64,000 bases of DNA, taken from contig JAMKCH010035169.1 of the NCBI GenBank assembly GCA_023653785.1, forward strand, positions 1 to 64,000. The letters are read 5' to 3'. Position numbers and translations under genes: made by a program. The stretch comes from Ophioderma brevispina. Taxonomy: Eukaryota; Echinodermata; Ophiuroidea; Amphilepidida; Ophiodermatidae. The notes beneath the pieces are model-generated. The model did not search any database and was not told the origin of the DNA. It saw only the letters and a program-made list of their open reading frames with translations. The number at the start of each line of letters is the position of its first letter. Positions within the stretch are counted from its first letter, which is position 1. This document shows, piece by piece, positions 36,086 to 47,935 of this stretch.

Positions 36086-39028
36086 AGTTCAGATAGATGT
36101 TTAATAGGCTTATTGCAGATCAGAATTCCTTGGATATGGGCAATAAATGTAAAAACTAGTAATAGTATTATGGCTCTTAAAAACTATTGACTTTCTCTTC
36201 AGTGTTCACAAAATTCTAACTGCAACTTCAGGTTCTAATTGCAATTAGGGGGACACTGACATGGTAAGTGGTATGGGAATGTTTGGCCCTAGCCAAGACC
36301 CTCTCCAGCAGTTCCTTAGCGGGTTCCTGTAGACCCCAGTTGAAGCATAATTCAGTTCTTAGGGTCGACGTGCGGGGGGAGGGGAAAACAATTGCCTCAG
36401 AAGCTAAAATTTAACCAAATTCCAAGCCTGCAAATTTCTCAAAAATCTCTCAGTTCCCAAGCACCTATTTTTGAAGATAAAATCAGTTCACAAGCCTCCA
36501 AGTTCCGAAATCGGGGCCACACATCCCTACCTGAAAACAAAAGTTTCAGAGTACTACGGGTTCCCCCTGCCCCTCCCATTTTTTTTCATATCTGCTGAAC
36601 TTTTTCCTCACGGTGCTTGTTTTAAAAATTCATCAAGTAGTGTACATTCAAATGAACAGGGTTTGATTCATACCAAGTTGACTTTGAGGTCTTTCGTTCT
36701 CCATAATAACAACAGTATCTTCTTTGGCACCAGTTGCTCTTCTGATTTAAGTGTACATTCTGATACGAGAACCTGCCCACTCACATAAACCTGCAAGGTT
36801 CCAAGTTTTGTGGGAAACAAAACTTGTGTTTTTGATGACGAAAGTGATAAAGCATACATGTGTCAATGGCCTATAGATTACTGTACAGTACTAATGCATG
36901 TTAACCATAAAACAATTTTGCATTATCTTTGGAAAGAAATGCATTTGGAGACTGACATCCAGGACAACAATGAGGAAAATATCACGATACAATCTTTCAA
37001 AGTTTCATACAACTTCCAGGTAAATCGGGGCCTAACTAAAGACAATTGCAATTTACAAACCTTTAAAAGCATACATATCGTTTATTTGTGCCATGCTGCG
37101 AATACCTTCAATTGACATGCATGAGTACACACACCGGGACACACACACGATATGCATGCACACATGCATGTATGCACACTCATAGTCATATAGTGACAAT
37201 TCCTGTAATCTTACATAAGATTGAAACCAAGGATTCACCCCAACAGATGAAGGTGGGTATAGTGGGACTCAATCCTCACTTTGCTTTGCTTTCGCTAATT
37301 AGCCAAACTTTGTTAACAATCGCTGGGTTTGCTGGTGTGTGACTCAAACTCTAAGTCAAACCCATGCCTAAACCAACATTTTACGGTCCAGTAGCTAACA
37401 GATGCCTGACGTGACCCCAAATGAACCCCGTAATAAAGCCCTGGTAGATCCAGGTAAGCTGCCTAGTATGATTTGGTTGTTACCATACTTTTAAGACAAA
37501 TTATTGCAACATTTTTTTTCTACCTGATCATGATCCTGCAGTAACTATAACTCTCAGTTTCAAACTTTCAATGCAGTATAATTTGTCAATACAATGACAA
37601 TACCCAATGCAGTACAGCCTACAGGAACAACAAGTCCCTTTCCTTTCCTCAGTTTTATATAGCCATTCAATCAAAATCAATAGGCGTGGTTGACCCTAGC
37701 AGATGTCAACACACTCACGATCACTGAATAACTTGAGCAGGAAAAAGCTGAACTCAGTCTTGTATTGACCGAACTTCGGTGAAACTTGTTTTCGACTGTG
37801 TACATGGATCATCAAAGCCCATGTCAACTGTGTTCGATGCATGTACAATTATATTGCACGCCGAGCCAGAATACGTGCAAATTGAAATTCTGCAGGTCGT
37901 GTAATAAAACATTGACACGACCAGATTATGAGATATAATACAAGACAAGGAAGTGATTTCATACTTTTCAGGCTCAAATCGAAACTGGAAACCCTTGCAT
38001 ATCAATTATCAAGTTGAAAGAGAAATCACTAGACTGACTGACTCACTCGTTGCTCGTCTTGCAGGGATTTGCCCCGACGATCCGGTTCAACGTTAGCCTC
38101 GGCACAGTACAAGTCACACTGGTTTAACGGCCTATTTATATATCCACGGACAATATCACTTCTTAGATTACGTTCATAGATGCTTCCACAATTGTAAGGT
38201 AGTCACCAAAAAGAAAATCGGTCTAAAAATCAGGCATATTTACTGTTTGTACACTGCAAACCGGTCCGTCGTCTACACCGGTAAACATTACATTCGCCAA
38301 CCTGCTGCATGCACGAAATGCACTCACTTCCCTATCTTTGGTGGTTTTCGCGCTTATGGCGCTATAATACGTGGTGAAAACATGTAGGGAATCGGTGAAC
38401 TTTTCTTCCCGGATGAGGCAGGGCAGGTAGCATGTCAATTGACGAAGTTCCTCTCAACTTCATAAGAAGTGGCCCAAACCTGTAAAATAGGACATAAACC
38501 AAGCTCCTGGAACCGATGGATATGGATTTCCCCAAAATAATGTACTGTTTGAAAGAGAAACAATAGCGGTCAAACCTTTTTCTCTTTCAGTATTGTATTT
38601 TAAAAAAAAAGAGAGAATCACAAGCAACAATCATAAAAAATCACATAAAATTACAAAAAGCAGAAGGCACTTTACAATTTCGGAAATTACAAAAACACAG
38701 GTAGTACATACATAATGTACATAATACACTGCTAATTTTTAGAAATTAATATGCAGTACGTCACAAATAGGAGTAAAATAGGAATTAAATATCAAAACTC
38801 AAATTTCTAAAATGACTTAAGTCCCCCTCCTTTTCATAGCAAAAGTATTCGGTCTCCCCCATTAACCTTACTGTAAGTTTTGCAAGCCACAAAAGTGGGC
38901 TTCCTACTTTGTGACTTTTGTAATAAAAAAATCCTGAAACAATTGTTCATATTTTTTGTGAATGTGACGCATTTGGGATGATCTTTTCAGTATCATTCAG
39001 GGTAAACATGACATTGACTTCTCTATAT
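36086..39028. other. Largely noncoding interval with two doubtful exon-like patches
   Basis: No gene is established. Patch one is the exon-like 36,674-36,790 (listed separately). Patch two is 38,030-38,440, richer in CpG than its surroundings and containing a 71-codon minus-strand frame (38,223-38,438) with no known motif. A CA/TG-rich microsatellite lies at 37,120-37,185. The rest is AT-rich. Confidence 0.4.
36674..36790 (-). CDS. Candidate exon, unknown protein (doubtful)
   Basis: Minus strand: an acceptor CCTTGCAG is followed by 117 bases (39 codons in phase 0), then a donor G|GTATGA. The open reading starts VYVSGQVLVSECTLKSEE. Length divisible by three and both splice sites make it exon-like, but an AG...GT pair flanking an open frame of this size is expected by chance in several kb. 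I recognise no family and no partner exons. Confidence 0.2.
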
Positions 39029-40102
39029 ACCGTGTGTCCCAAAAAAACGAAACACTTGGTGGCAGGCGACATAAGTTTTGAACAAAAGCACGTGACTACT
39101 TGTTGTAAGGTAAGATGGGACTGTTAGCTAATATCCCTGAAAAGTTCATAAAGGTAGAGTCAATGGTTTTTAAGATATGCCTCCAACAATCAAGTAACCC
39201 GCAGAACCCAATTTACGAAAATGAGGAGCTGGTAACCACACGACTGGCAATGAAGAACAGAATGGCAAATACAATATTGATTGCAATCAACATTTACTTG
39301 CTCAAATTTCTTGCAGAACAACTTCTACTGGGTCAAGTGACTGCATTTACATAATTATTACTTAACTGATAATGATAAAACATTAATTTATTGGTGTTTA
39401 TTGATAAAACATTAATTTATTGGTGTTTCAAGACGATATAAAACTATGACTAAGTCATAGACAAACTCCACATTACATAAAATGATAAATGCGTTGGGCT
39501 GCAACTTGCTTGTTACTGAAAATAATGTTACATTCTCAAGTTTATGAAAGTAAAACCTATGTTTTCAACACAAAATTCAATAACAATATCAGTATATTCA
39601 AGATAACTCTTTGTGTGCCGTCACAAAATGATGACGAATGATTAGCTCTACGAGCGTAATCCAATGCTGTCTTATTTTGGTGATCATACATTCCTAATTC
39701 GATCTTTTAAGTGTGTTAAAATGCATGTTTTATGCTGTTATTACCAATGGAAACATTCATAATGTTAATATCTGTTGCAATAGCTGTCTTAAAAAAAGGA
39801 AAATGGTGGTTGGACTTAGAGATTCATATTGGTGGTTCTGGGTGCAAAACGTACAGTGCCGTATTTGTAGTTAAAAACACCTCAATTTGGTAAAATGGGT
39901 CCTGCAGGTTACTTGATTTCTGGGGTCATATCTTAAAAAATATTGACTCTACCTTTATGAACTCATGGTCAGGGATATTGCTAACAGTCCCATGTTCATT
40001 ACCTACAAAGACTAAGTAGTCACGTGCTTTTGTTCAAAAATACTGGCGCCTCTGAAAAAATGGTTGCGGGTTTTTTTTTGGGGGGGGGGGGGCCACACGG
40101 TA
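39029..40102. mobile_element. Non-autonomous DNA transposon with inverted repeats of about 140 bp
   Basis: The left arm begins TACCGTGTGTCCCAAAAAAA (39,029); the right arm, read from 40,102 on the minus strand, begins TACCGTGTGGCC. Both arms share TTTTGAACAAAAGCACGTGA, GGGACTGTTAGC, AATATCCCTGA and TTCATAAAGGTAGAGTCAAT further in. A TA at each edge suggests a Tc1/mariner-type target site. The interior has a 33-bp direct repeat (about 39,370-39,430) and no transposase. The 79-codon ORF 39,115-39,354 starts inside the arm and shows no motif. Confidence 0.65.
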
Positions 40103-40514
40103 TTTTTCCCCCCCACTTTGATAGATAAGATGTTTGGGTTTTTTTTTAAAACTTTATCACTATTTGTTTTTGTGTGCAAACTTATATATTGTTGCAAAGT
40201 TCAAAGTAAACAAACGGCAAAACTTAATTCGCATGCGAAAACATTCTCATAATTTATTTGCTTTGATTGCTTGGTACTATTCAATCGGGATTTCATGGTC
40301 TTGATGATAACAAATTTATGTCAGGAAATAAATAAAATGATTATTGACGTACTGTAGATCGTGATCCACGTCCTCTTTACCCGATGATGCCACGTCCTCT
40401 TCCCCGATTCATCAAAAAAAAAGATTGTTTTTCATCTGAACCGTTAGACGTAGTATAGTAATCGATGTGTACCTATATAAAATTACGCGCAAATTTGGTC
40501 GTATCTGCCCAGCA
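40103..40514. other. Noncoding interval
   Basis: Contains a short direct repeat of CCACGTCCTCTT with CCGAT around 40,367-40,410. Nothing else seen. Confidence 0.4.
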
Positions 40515-40658
40515 TGTGGCCTATGTAAATGGGACCGTGGAAAATAAGCATTTGCTCATAACACAAAACCGCAAGATCGGAATCAACTGAACTTTTGAGA
40601 ATATGTTTTTTTTTTCTGAATAAAACAGAAGCGCTAGAATCACGAAATGCACCTTTAA
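40515..40658. repeat. Dispersed repeat ending TGCACCTTTAA
   Basis: Shares GCATTTGCTC, ACACAAAACCGCAAG and GAATAAAACAGAA with 6,005-6,150, and AATCACGAAATGCACCTTTAA with 8,397-8,417. Read from the right end it starts TTAAAGGTGCATTTCGTG, so it is probably another TTAA-AGG family. Its left boundary is unclear. Confidence 0.45.
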
Positions 40659-41463
40659 CACTTAAATGCCCAAGGGGGGGGGGGGCATAGTACCCAACAT
40701 TTGTTTTTGTTTGTGTTTTTTTGCGATTTCTCGGTTACGCAATCAAATTTTTCAAGGAGTTTTTGCTAATTGTCTGATTTATGAATACGCTTCTCCTGAT
40801 ACAAAAATATAAATCCGCCCACGGCTTCATTAGAATAATTAGGTTGGGTCCCTAGGACCCCCGCCCCCCCCCCCTTGGGCACTAACGGAAGTGAAATAAT
40901 CAAGATATTTACTAATTAAAAAATAATTAATTAAATCTTGGGATTTATTTGCTTTATAGATATATACCTTAGGAGGCAATTAATTAATAATTAATAATAC
41001 TTAAATCAAATAACTGCTGATAACATCAATTTTAATTTTGTCATGACCGTGCCCTTAACTGTGTAAGTCTATGGGAAAACCAAGGTGAATTTGAAGTTTC
41101 TGAGAAAAATGCAAGATGGTATAAATTTGGCTATATTTTGCAATAATTATTTTAATTGGTTATTCTAGAGTAGATATAATGAATTATTTTGATTCATTCA
41201 AAACCTTATATTGGAGTTGCTGAGGATGGAAATGTGTGAATTGAGAGTGACAATTTCAATTATCCATAGGTCATAGGTCAAAGTTCGGATTTTCATTTTT
41301 ACTGTGGCTTGTAGTTCTTACGTGACACCCATTTACTTGTGTTAGTGTCATGATCAAACTCCCATGGGAAAGTGGTTATCTGGGTTGGGTCCCTAGGAAA
41401 CCCCCCCCCCCTTTTTTTGGGCACTAACGGAAGTTTTTTTTAGCTTGGGCACTTAAGTGTTAA
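40655..41463. mobile_element. TTAA-flanked element, 809 bp
   Basis: Left end TTAACACTTAAATGCCCAAG; right end, read on the minus strand, TTAACACTTAAGTGCCCAAG. Only one base differs over the first 20. TTAA lies at both edges. Its left TTAA is also the terminal TTAA of the repeat at 40,515-40,658. Inside, the block GGTTGGGTCCCTAGGA-CCCC...GGGCACTAACGGAAGT occurs twice (about 40,843-40,893 and 41,384-41,434). Interior AT-rich, no coding. PiggyBac-like or Kolobok-like by target site only. Confidence 0.6.
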
Positions 41464-41504
41464 GTTGGTATTTCTATAAGTTTTACTTTTTAATTTTATT
41501 TCTG

Positions 41505-41960
41505 TCAGTCTTTTCTCTTCTATCCTTCCGGTCTTCTCATATTCTTTAATTCCTTTCTCTTCTTTTATTCCTTTCTCTTCCTTCCTTCCCCGGACATTCC
41601 TTATCTTCTTTCGTTTCTTCTCTTCTTTCCTTCCTTTCTTCTATTCTTTCATGTTTCTCGTTCCTTTCTTTTCTTCTCTTCCTATCAGGCTCCCCGTCTA
41701 TCCTTTTTTCTTCTCTTCCTTCCTATTTTTGTTTTCTTCTGTCCTCAGTTTCTTCTTTTCTTTTCTTCTTTTTTCCTTTTTTCCTTTCCTTTTTCTGTTT
41801 TCCCTTCTTTTATTTCCTTTTTTCCTTACCCTTTCTCTTTCTTTATCTTCTTTCTTTCCTTCCTTTCTTCTCTTCTTTCTTCCTTCTTCTCTTCTTCCCT
41901 TCCTTTCTTTTTGTTGTCAGTGTTATTGTTCTAATTATATTTTCTTTACTTTTCTTCCTG
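41505..41960 (+). repeat. Polypyrimidine (CTTT/CTTC) tract
   Basis: About 450 bp of almost pure C/T on the plus strand in irregular CTTTC, TCCTT and CTTC units. It generates the spurious Phe/Leu/Ser-rich 149-codon ORF 41,651-42,100. Confidence 0.85.
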
Positions 41961-42352
41961 TCTATCTTTCTTTCCAGACTGTCCTATTTGGTAGACGGAA
42001 TTCAATAGGTTTTTTGTCAATTGTGAGACAAAAAATTGATCATTTTTTAAAAATGAAGATGCGATTTCCTATAGTTCAATCAATTATGTCCAACCTATAG
42101 TTCACCATTTTTCCTAGGAAAAAACAAACAAATATACTGTATCCTAGTTGACAGAAGAAAGCTCATTTTCAATAAAAATATACAATTCCTTCAATTTGCT
42201 GACTTGAAGAACAAGAACACATTTTTGTCTGGTACCATTTTTTCTGGTCACTGCTAAAAATAACCCATACAAGGCAACATTTTACAGCTATGACATTTTG
42301 GAGTTGACGAAAATCAATAAATGACACATTCCACTACTAAGTGCAAAAGAAT
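41961..42352. other. Noncoding interval
   Basis: Nothing recognised. Confidence 0.5.
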
Positions 42353-42800
42353 AATAGACTATTTTGCGCGATCCCCGAAATGCATCTCATTCGGTGCCCA
42401 TTTCCATCCGGGAACTTTTAGCAGCCTCAAGTCGGCTAAAAACATAAGGCTAGGAGCGTAACGAAAATACCAAAAAACTTACGCTATCTGTGACGTTGCA
42501 CTATAGTTGTGTAATCGTCCGTCAGGTGACAAGTAGGGCACAGTTACGATCGAAAATATCACGTTTTGTCGTGAATTTCAACACAAGTGCCTCGATTGTT
42601 TTTTGTTCCTTTTGATATTCTTCTACATTTTTGTAAGATTAACTTCACCTGAAAAGGTACTTTGTATTGTAATTTTAGGCACTGTTCGGCGACGCGAACG
42701 AACAACAAATGTTGTTGTAAACATGACCTCTGGTACAAGTTCCCGGATGGAAATGGGCACCGAATGAGATGCATTTCGGGGATTGTGCAAATGGTCTATT
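42353..42800. mobile_element. DNA transposon relic with 65-bp near-perfect inverted repeats
   Basis: The left arm from 42,353 (AATAGACTATTTTGCGCGAT) and the right arm read back from 42,800 (AATAGACCATTTGCACAAT) match almost perfectly for about 65 bp. This includes CCCCGAAATGCATCTCATT, CGGTGCCCATTTCCATCCGG and GAACTT. The arms are so alike that the element looks fairly young. The interior (about 320 bp) holds no transposase; the minus-strand ORFs of 69-95 codons overlap the arms and are artefacts. I could not fix a target-site duplication, so the superfamily is open. Confidence 0.7.
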
Positions 42801-43781
42801 GTAATAACAAGAACTGTCTTTGAAAAAAACATGGCGTAAAGAGATGAATGGTGATGAGGTAGGTATATAGCGCCCTCTAATATTTGAATGTGAAACTGAA
42901 CTGGAGCTCAGTTGTCTTCCATATTGATGCAAGTATACATCTCGGACTTGTGTATCATGCAAAAGTCATCTTGTGTCTTTTAGATAAATGTGGGACATAG
43001 TCCCTTTAATCGATCATTCCGCACCGAAAATCCGAAATTCCAAAAATATACCGTTGATTTACTATTCCATTTTACATAATCAACATAATCCTTCTTTAAT
43101 CTAGTGCACCATATTATTATCTCAACACACTCCTTTAACATTCTTTTACCAAACTACTCCCCTTAATCAAACTTTTTTGAATCAACTAACACACCAAAAA
43201 TCTGAAATGACCTTTTAATGTACCATTCCATACCAAAATCCACATAACTCCTCTTCAGGTACGATTTCCAATTTATCAAATTGTTTCAGTTTTCTCCTTC
43301 ACTCAACTACATTATTCACCAACATTAGATTATAATTTTGTGAGCTGAGAATTTGCGCGGTTTGTGCGCGTGTGTTAGGGGTGTTAACGCCGAAACAGGG
43401 GGCACTTGTATTTTAAGGGGATTGATGCATAACATGGACTTAGAAAACCCCCTAAACAGTAATTTCCACCACTAAAAAAAAAAAAACATACATACGTAAT
43501 TACGTAATATTTTGTTCGGTTTTTTGGTACCCTAACAAGTAAGCAATTGCATTGTGTCGTTAATATATCCTTTATTATCTACTTTACTCGGATTTGGCAT
43601 ATTTTTTCTGATCTTGGATTTCTCCTAATGTAGTATTACATACACTGTTAAAATGTTTCCTAATTTTTTACCACACTTTACCTTTTAAAATTAACGGAAA
43701 ACCCAAGTATTCAATAATCTTCACTCTTTATTCCCTATACCTTAACATAAAATTTACAATTTGAAGCAACAATGTAACTTA
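42801..43781. other. Noncoding interval
   Basis: AT-rich. A GGGACATAGTCCCTTTAA at 42,981-42,998 resembles a TTAA-AGG end, but no partner was found. Confidence 0.4.
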
Positions 43782-44838
43782 TCCGGGCAAAAAATGAGCT
43801 AGGTAACACCTGGAAGGAAATTTTATCTCGCCTAAGTGGTTTTTCTAGATTAATTTATGAGTAATAAGAATATGTTAGGTAAAAGATTTATTTCCAATAG
43901 ACTTCTCCTACTCCTCCCGCCTCCTGGCAATATAGAGGGGTTATTTCCGTTGGGTCAAAAACTAAGAAAATCATATTATGGTACAAATGAAAACAAATAA
44001 TAGTCTCTGACCGTGTACGACTTTAAATTAGCTTATTCAGGTATTGAATATATCTACTTGATGTAGTAATTGATACGAGGGTGAAATAGTTTGTGGAAAT
44101 ACCCCCTAATTAAAAAATACGTGAAAATTGCTCAAAATAGACAAAATACCCCAATTAGGAAGTCAGTAATTTGTTCAATCGAACAAGTAGTGTTTTCAGG
44201 ACGTAGGGTCTGTGGAGGTCTGTGAGGTTCAAATGCAGTATTTTGGGTGGCAAACCAGGGGGGTCCCTTCATACCGCACTTTATCTCTGCCATACCATAT
44301 ACAAAATAGCTTTTCATGTGGAAGGAAAGCCTTTTATCTCAGTGTTTTTCTAGATCAGAATTTATGAGGAATATAATATGTTAGGTAAAAAGCCCGATCC
44401 TGGAATGCACCCCCAAAATGGGGGTTATTTCCGGGGGGCAAAATACTATATGGTACATATGAAGACCATAAAATAATACTGACCGTCTAGTGCCCACACT
44501 ACTTTAGCATATTCGGGTATTAATATAATGTCTTGCCTGTGTATTATAACACGGGCAAGTAGTTGTATGGGGGTCACTAACCCCCCCCCCCCCATATTAA
44601 GAAATAACTCTGACAATCCTGAAAATAAAAACCTACCAGTTTAGGAAGTAAGTCATTTGTTCAATCCTGAACAGTGATGTCAGATGATAGCATAGTTCAT
44701 CTGTGAGGTCTGGTGAGTGTCAAGCGGGAAAATACAGTATTTTTGGTGGCACCCATGGAGGGGGGCACTTGAATATAAATTTTTCTTATATACCTCCCAT
44801 GTTGAACAAAATATCTTTCATGTGTGGTATTTTTCATA
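43782..44838 (+). repeat. Left arm of the foldback structure
   Basis: Two tandem units, with the block AAGGAAA-TTTATCTC at 43,814 and again at 44,322 (period 508). The units differ by many indels, so the duplication is not recent. Confidence 0.65.
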
Positions 44839-45296
44839 GATAAAGTGGTAATTGGCAGTTTTTATGTTAACGTGTGGAGAAAAGGGGTGCATTGGTTTGT
44901 AGATTGAAGCCATTGGGAGGGGTAATTGGGTGTTAGTTTGATGTCAATGGGTTCCAGGAGATATTCGATATTTATCGCTAAATTGCCATTTTTATATTAA
45001 AGCGCTTTTGACCTAATTTGGGAAAATAAGCGCTGTAGCAAAGTTGTATTGTAAAAGGACCACTAAACCTCTTTACCTCCTGAACCCTATATATCCTTTC
45101 CGAATTATCAATAAATTAGTTTTGATTATCACTATTGTAATAATCTTTTGTCCATGATTTTAAAATTACATAAAAACCACAGTAGTTAGTTTGTTGTTTA
45201 AGCAATTTCCGATGTATTTTTTCACTATGGGTTTGTACATTTCCCCCAAGCTTTATATTCACCACTTTCATATCATACTACAATCAACATTTAATA

Positions 45297-45850
45297 TTAA
45301 AGGAACATAGGGCATGGAAAATTACTAAGAAAAGGACCCTTACTGAATCACTTCAAATTTGAAAACACATTTTGGATGTTAACATCCCTGTCAAAAATGT
45401 AAAAAACAGGAAGAGTTTTCCAGGGGGAGGTGGCATTTGTGGGCAATTTCGGAACCATGATCGACATTACCGCCAGCATTTACCAAACTTGAAAACAATG
45501 TTTTATTATCTCACAGACCATTGCTATTGTATAGTGCTAATCCCGCTAATCCATCTTTCCCTTGCCATCAATATCTCTACAGCCTAAAGTACAACCTGAA
45601 TCCCGGGCTGAATGCTTTGAATTGTGTCGAAAACATGTGTACACTGTAAAATCTACAGGATGTGAACACGGGTCTTGCTTTTCTGTTCCATAAATTGGCC
45701 ACAAAGTGCAGCCCCCCCCCCCCCCCCCCTCTCCCCCCCCCGGAAACTCTTCCTGTTTTTAAACTGTTTTTACAAAACAATTGTTTGCAACTCTGGAAGT
45801 TATTTCATAAGGGTCCTTTTCATTTTTTTTCATGCCTTATGTCCCTTTAA
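45297..45850. mobile_element. TTAA-AGG MITE nested in the foldback spacer
   Basis: Left end TTAAAGGAACATAGGGCATG; right end read back TTAAAGGGACATAAGGCATG. Similarity continues as AAAAGGACCCTTA and AAAAACAGGAAGAGTTT, giving inverted arms of about 125 bp around a 300-bp core. The poly-C run at about 45,713-45,739 lies at the inner edge of the right arm. TTAA at both edges. No coding capacity. Confidence 0.65.
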
Positions 45851-46246
45851 ATACATATAAACTAGATGCGTAGGTTACTACAGTTTTGTTTGATCTATTT
45901 GTCACCATATGTATTATTAGTATTTATTTTAACTACTCAACCTCCCCCCCCCCTCCCACACACCCCGAACAGTTTTTGTTATCACATGAAAACGGGTGTG
46001 CAAAACAACAACTAACTAGACCAATTTCAATTGTTTAGTTAATGGTAATGTTTTGCAGCCAATTTGTAATGAAATTGAGGGTTGGACCATGCATATCTCT
46101 ATCCTGTGGTGTTGGTTGGGGGGGGGGTACCGGGTGCTCCCATATCTTTGTTGATGTAAACTGCCTGTTCCTGAACCCCATTTTGGGACTCAAACTGACA
46201 CCCAATGATCCCATGCACTTCAATCTACGAAGCAAGTCGCCCTTTT

Positions 46247-47285
46247 TTCACTACTATCAACATAAAAGCTTCAATGCCCTTCTAGTAACCCTCTGGTAGG
46301 CGCATATAGTCGCTATTTGACGTCCCCCCATTGGTTTGCAACCCCAGATCATTGCATTCCCACCTCACCAACCTCCACATATGAACTATACTATCTCTCA
46401 AACTGTTAAATTGAACACATTACTTCCTAATTGTGGCTTTTTGTATATTTTAAAAGCATTTTCAGTGTATTTCCTTATATGGGGTTATTTATTGACCCCC
46501 TACACTTATTTACCCTTGTATAACTACTACATCAAGTACATTCTACTTACAATACCGAATAGCTTTAATTCTATGTCATTACACGGTCAGGAATTTCCTA
46601 TTTGTTTCATGGTACCATAATATAGTATGTTTTCTTTATTTTTTGTTTTTTGCCCCCCCCCCCAGAAATAACCCCACCTATATAGGGGATGCGTCAGATT
46701 CGGGCTTTTCCGAGTGCCTATTCTTATCCTCATAAAATTCTGATCTAGACAAACCACATGAGACAAACTTTCCTCCCACTGAAAGCTATTTTCGTACCAT
46801 CTGTATGGCACAATATAAGTCGCTATTGAATTCACCCCCCACCCCCCCCATGGTTTGCCACCCCAAAATACTGCATTGTGCCACCTCACCAACCTCCACG
46901 ACCTTCTACTCTCCCTGAAACTACTGTTCTGGATTAACAAATACTTCCTAATGTGGTATTTTGGTATAGTTTAAGCAATTTTCACTTATTTCCTACAAAG
47001 TTTTTTACCTCGTTCATTACTTCTCAGGTAATTATACTTCAATACCTGAATAAGCGTAATTCTTAGCTCATTACACGGTCCGGATATCTTATTTGTCTTC
47101 CTTATGTATCATCATATTGATTGTTTCTTAATTTTTTGACCCCCCTTAAATAACCCCCCTATATTGAGGATGCTTTCAGGATTCGGCCTTTTACCTAACA
47201 TATTCTTAGTCCTCATAAAATTCTGATACAGAACACCACAGAGATAAACTTTCCTTCCGGTGATACCTATCCTTTTTAGCCCGGA
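46247..47285 (-). repeat. Right arm of the foldback structure
   Basis: Inverted counterpart of 43,782-44,838, again with two tandem units; the unit-start block lies near 47,253 and 46,772 (period about 480). The 117-codon minus-strand ORF 46,587-46,940 reads through the unit and has no motif. Confidence 0.65.
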
Positions 47286-47569
47286 CTAAAAGAAACAGTG
47301 GCTAAAAAATAATCACACTTTTGAACAGGAGTAGCTTTACGCTGACCGTTATAATATTTTCCGGAATATTACGTTCTTTGGTAACTTACTTGTTTTTTTA
47401 TGTAAGAATCGAACTATGAAAATCGTTTTACCTATAAATGTGTTAATACGTCGTAAGTGCTTCATTAAAAAATGCAAAATCTTTTTCCCCTATCATTTTT
47501 AAAAATAGTTATAAAAAACTCTTTTCCGCCTTTATATTTAGTTTATTTGAAAGTAGTACACCACAACAC

Positions 47570-47640
47570 ATATATATATATATATATATATAGATTATTT
47601 ATATATATAGATTATATATATATATAAGATAGATATATAA
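47570..47640. repeat. AT microsatellite
   Basis: Runs of TATATATA interrupted by AGATTAT and AGATAGA. Confidence 0.9.
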
Positions 47641-47863
47641 CTAACATTGTTTTACAGGTGACATCTTTTGGAATGAAAGTGCCATCCATTAACAGGATAT
47701 GCTGTAATGAGAAATTTCAAAGTATAGACCTCTGGAAAGGCAACCGTACTCAGAGTTTCACGAATACCTCAACTTACGATCATCGGTACCGATCCTCATA
47801 CGGATCTATAAAACTACCAATATATAATATTATATATTTAGTTTTAAGCTTTTATCAGTAAAG

Positions 47864-47935
47864 TCGTGTAGTGTCGTGGATAAGGTTTAGGACTTGAATC
47901 TTAAGGCCCATTGTTCGAATCTATGCCAGGTACGT
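47864..47935 (+). repeat. tRNA-like SINE head
   Basis: GTGTCGTGGATAAGG (A-box-like, 47,871-47,885) and TTGTTCGAATC (B-box, 47,910-47,920) are spaced about as in a tRNA. A TTAAAGGCCACTCCG follows at 47,938. The body cannot be assigned. Confidence 0.4.

Larger units (their letters stand above)
43782..47285. mobile_element. Foldback-like structure, 3.5 kb, with tandem units in both arms
   Basis: Arms of about 1.05 kb at 43,782-44,838 and 46,247-47,285 are inverted relative to each other and separated by a 1.4-kb spacer. Outer edges match as TCCGGGC-AAAAA, then TAGGTA-CACC-GGAAGGAAA. Each arm holds two head-to-tail units of about 480-510 bp, recognisable by TTTATCTC, CTAGATCAGAATTTATGAGG, ATATGTTAGGTAAAA, GGGGTTATTT, CTGACCGTGTA, TTCAGGTATT, AATTAGGAAGT and ATGCAGTATTTTGGG-TGGCAAACCA. 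Long inverted repeats built from tandem units are the trait of foldback (FB/Galileo-type) elements. No transposase is seen, and superfamily membership is not established. Confidence 0.6.

Noticed and set aside
41651..42100. 149-codon Phe/Leu/Ser-rich ORF resembling a membrane protein
   Set aside because: It is the translation of a polypyrimidine tract; no motif and no splice context.
46587..46940. 117-codon minus-strand ORF as a possible gene
   Set aside because: It lies within one unit of the foldback arm; the equivalent unit in the other arm is not open, and no motif is present.
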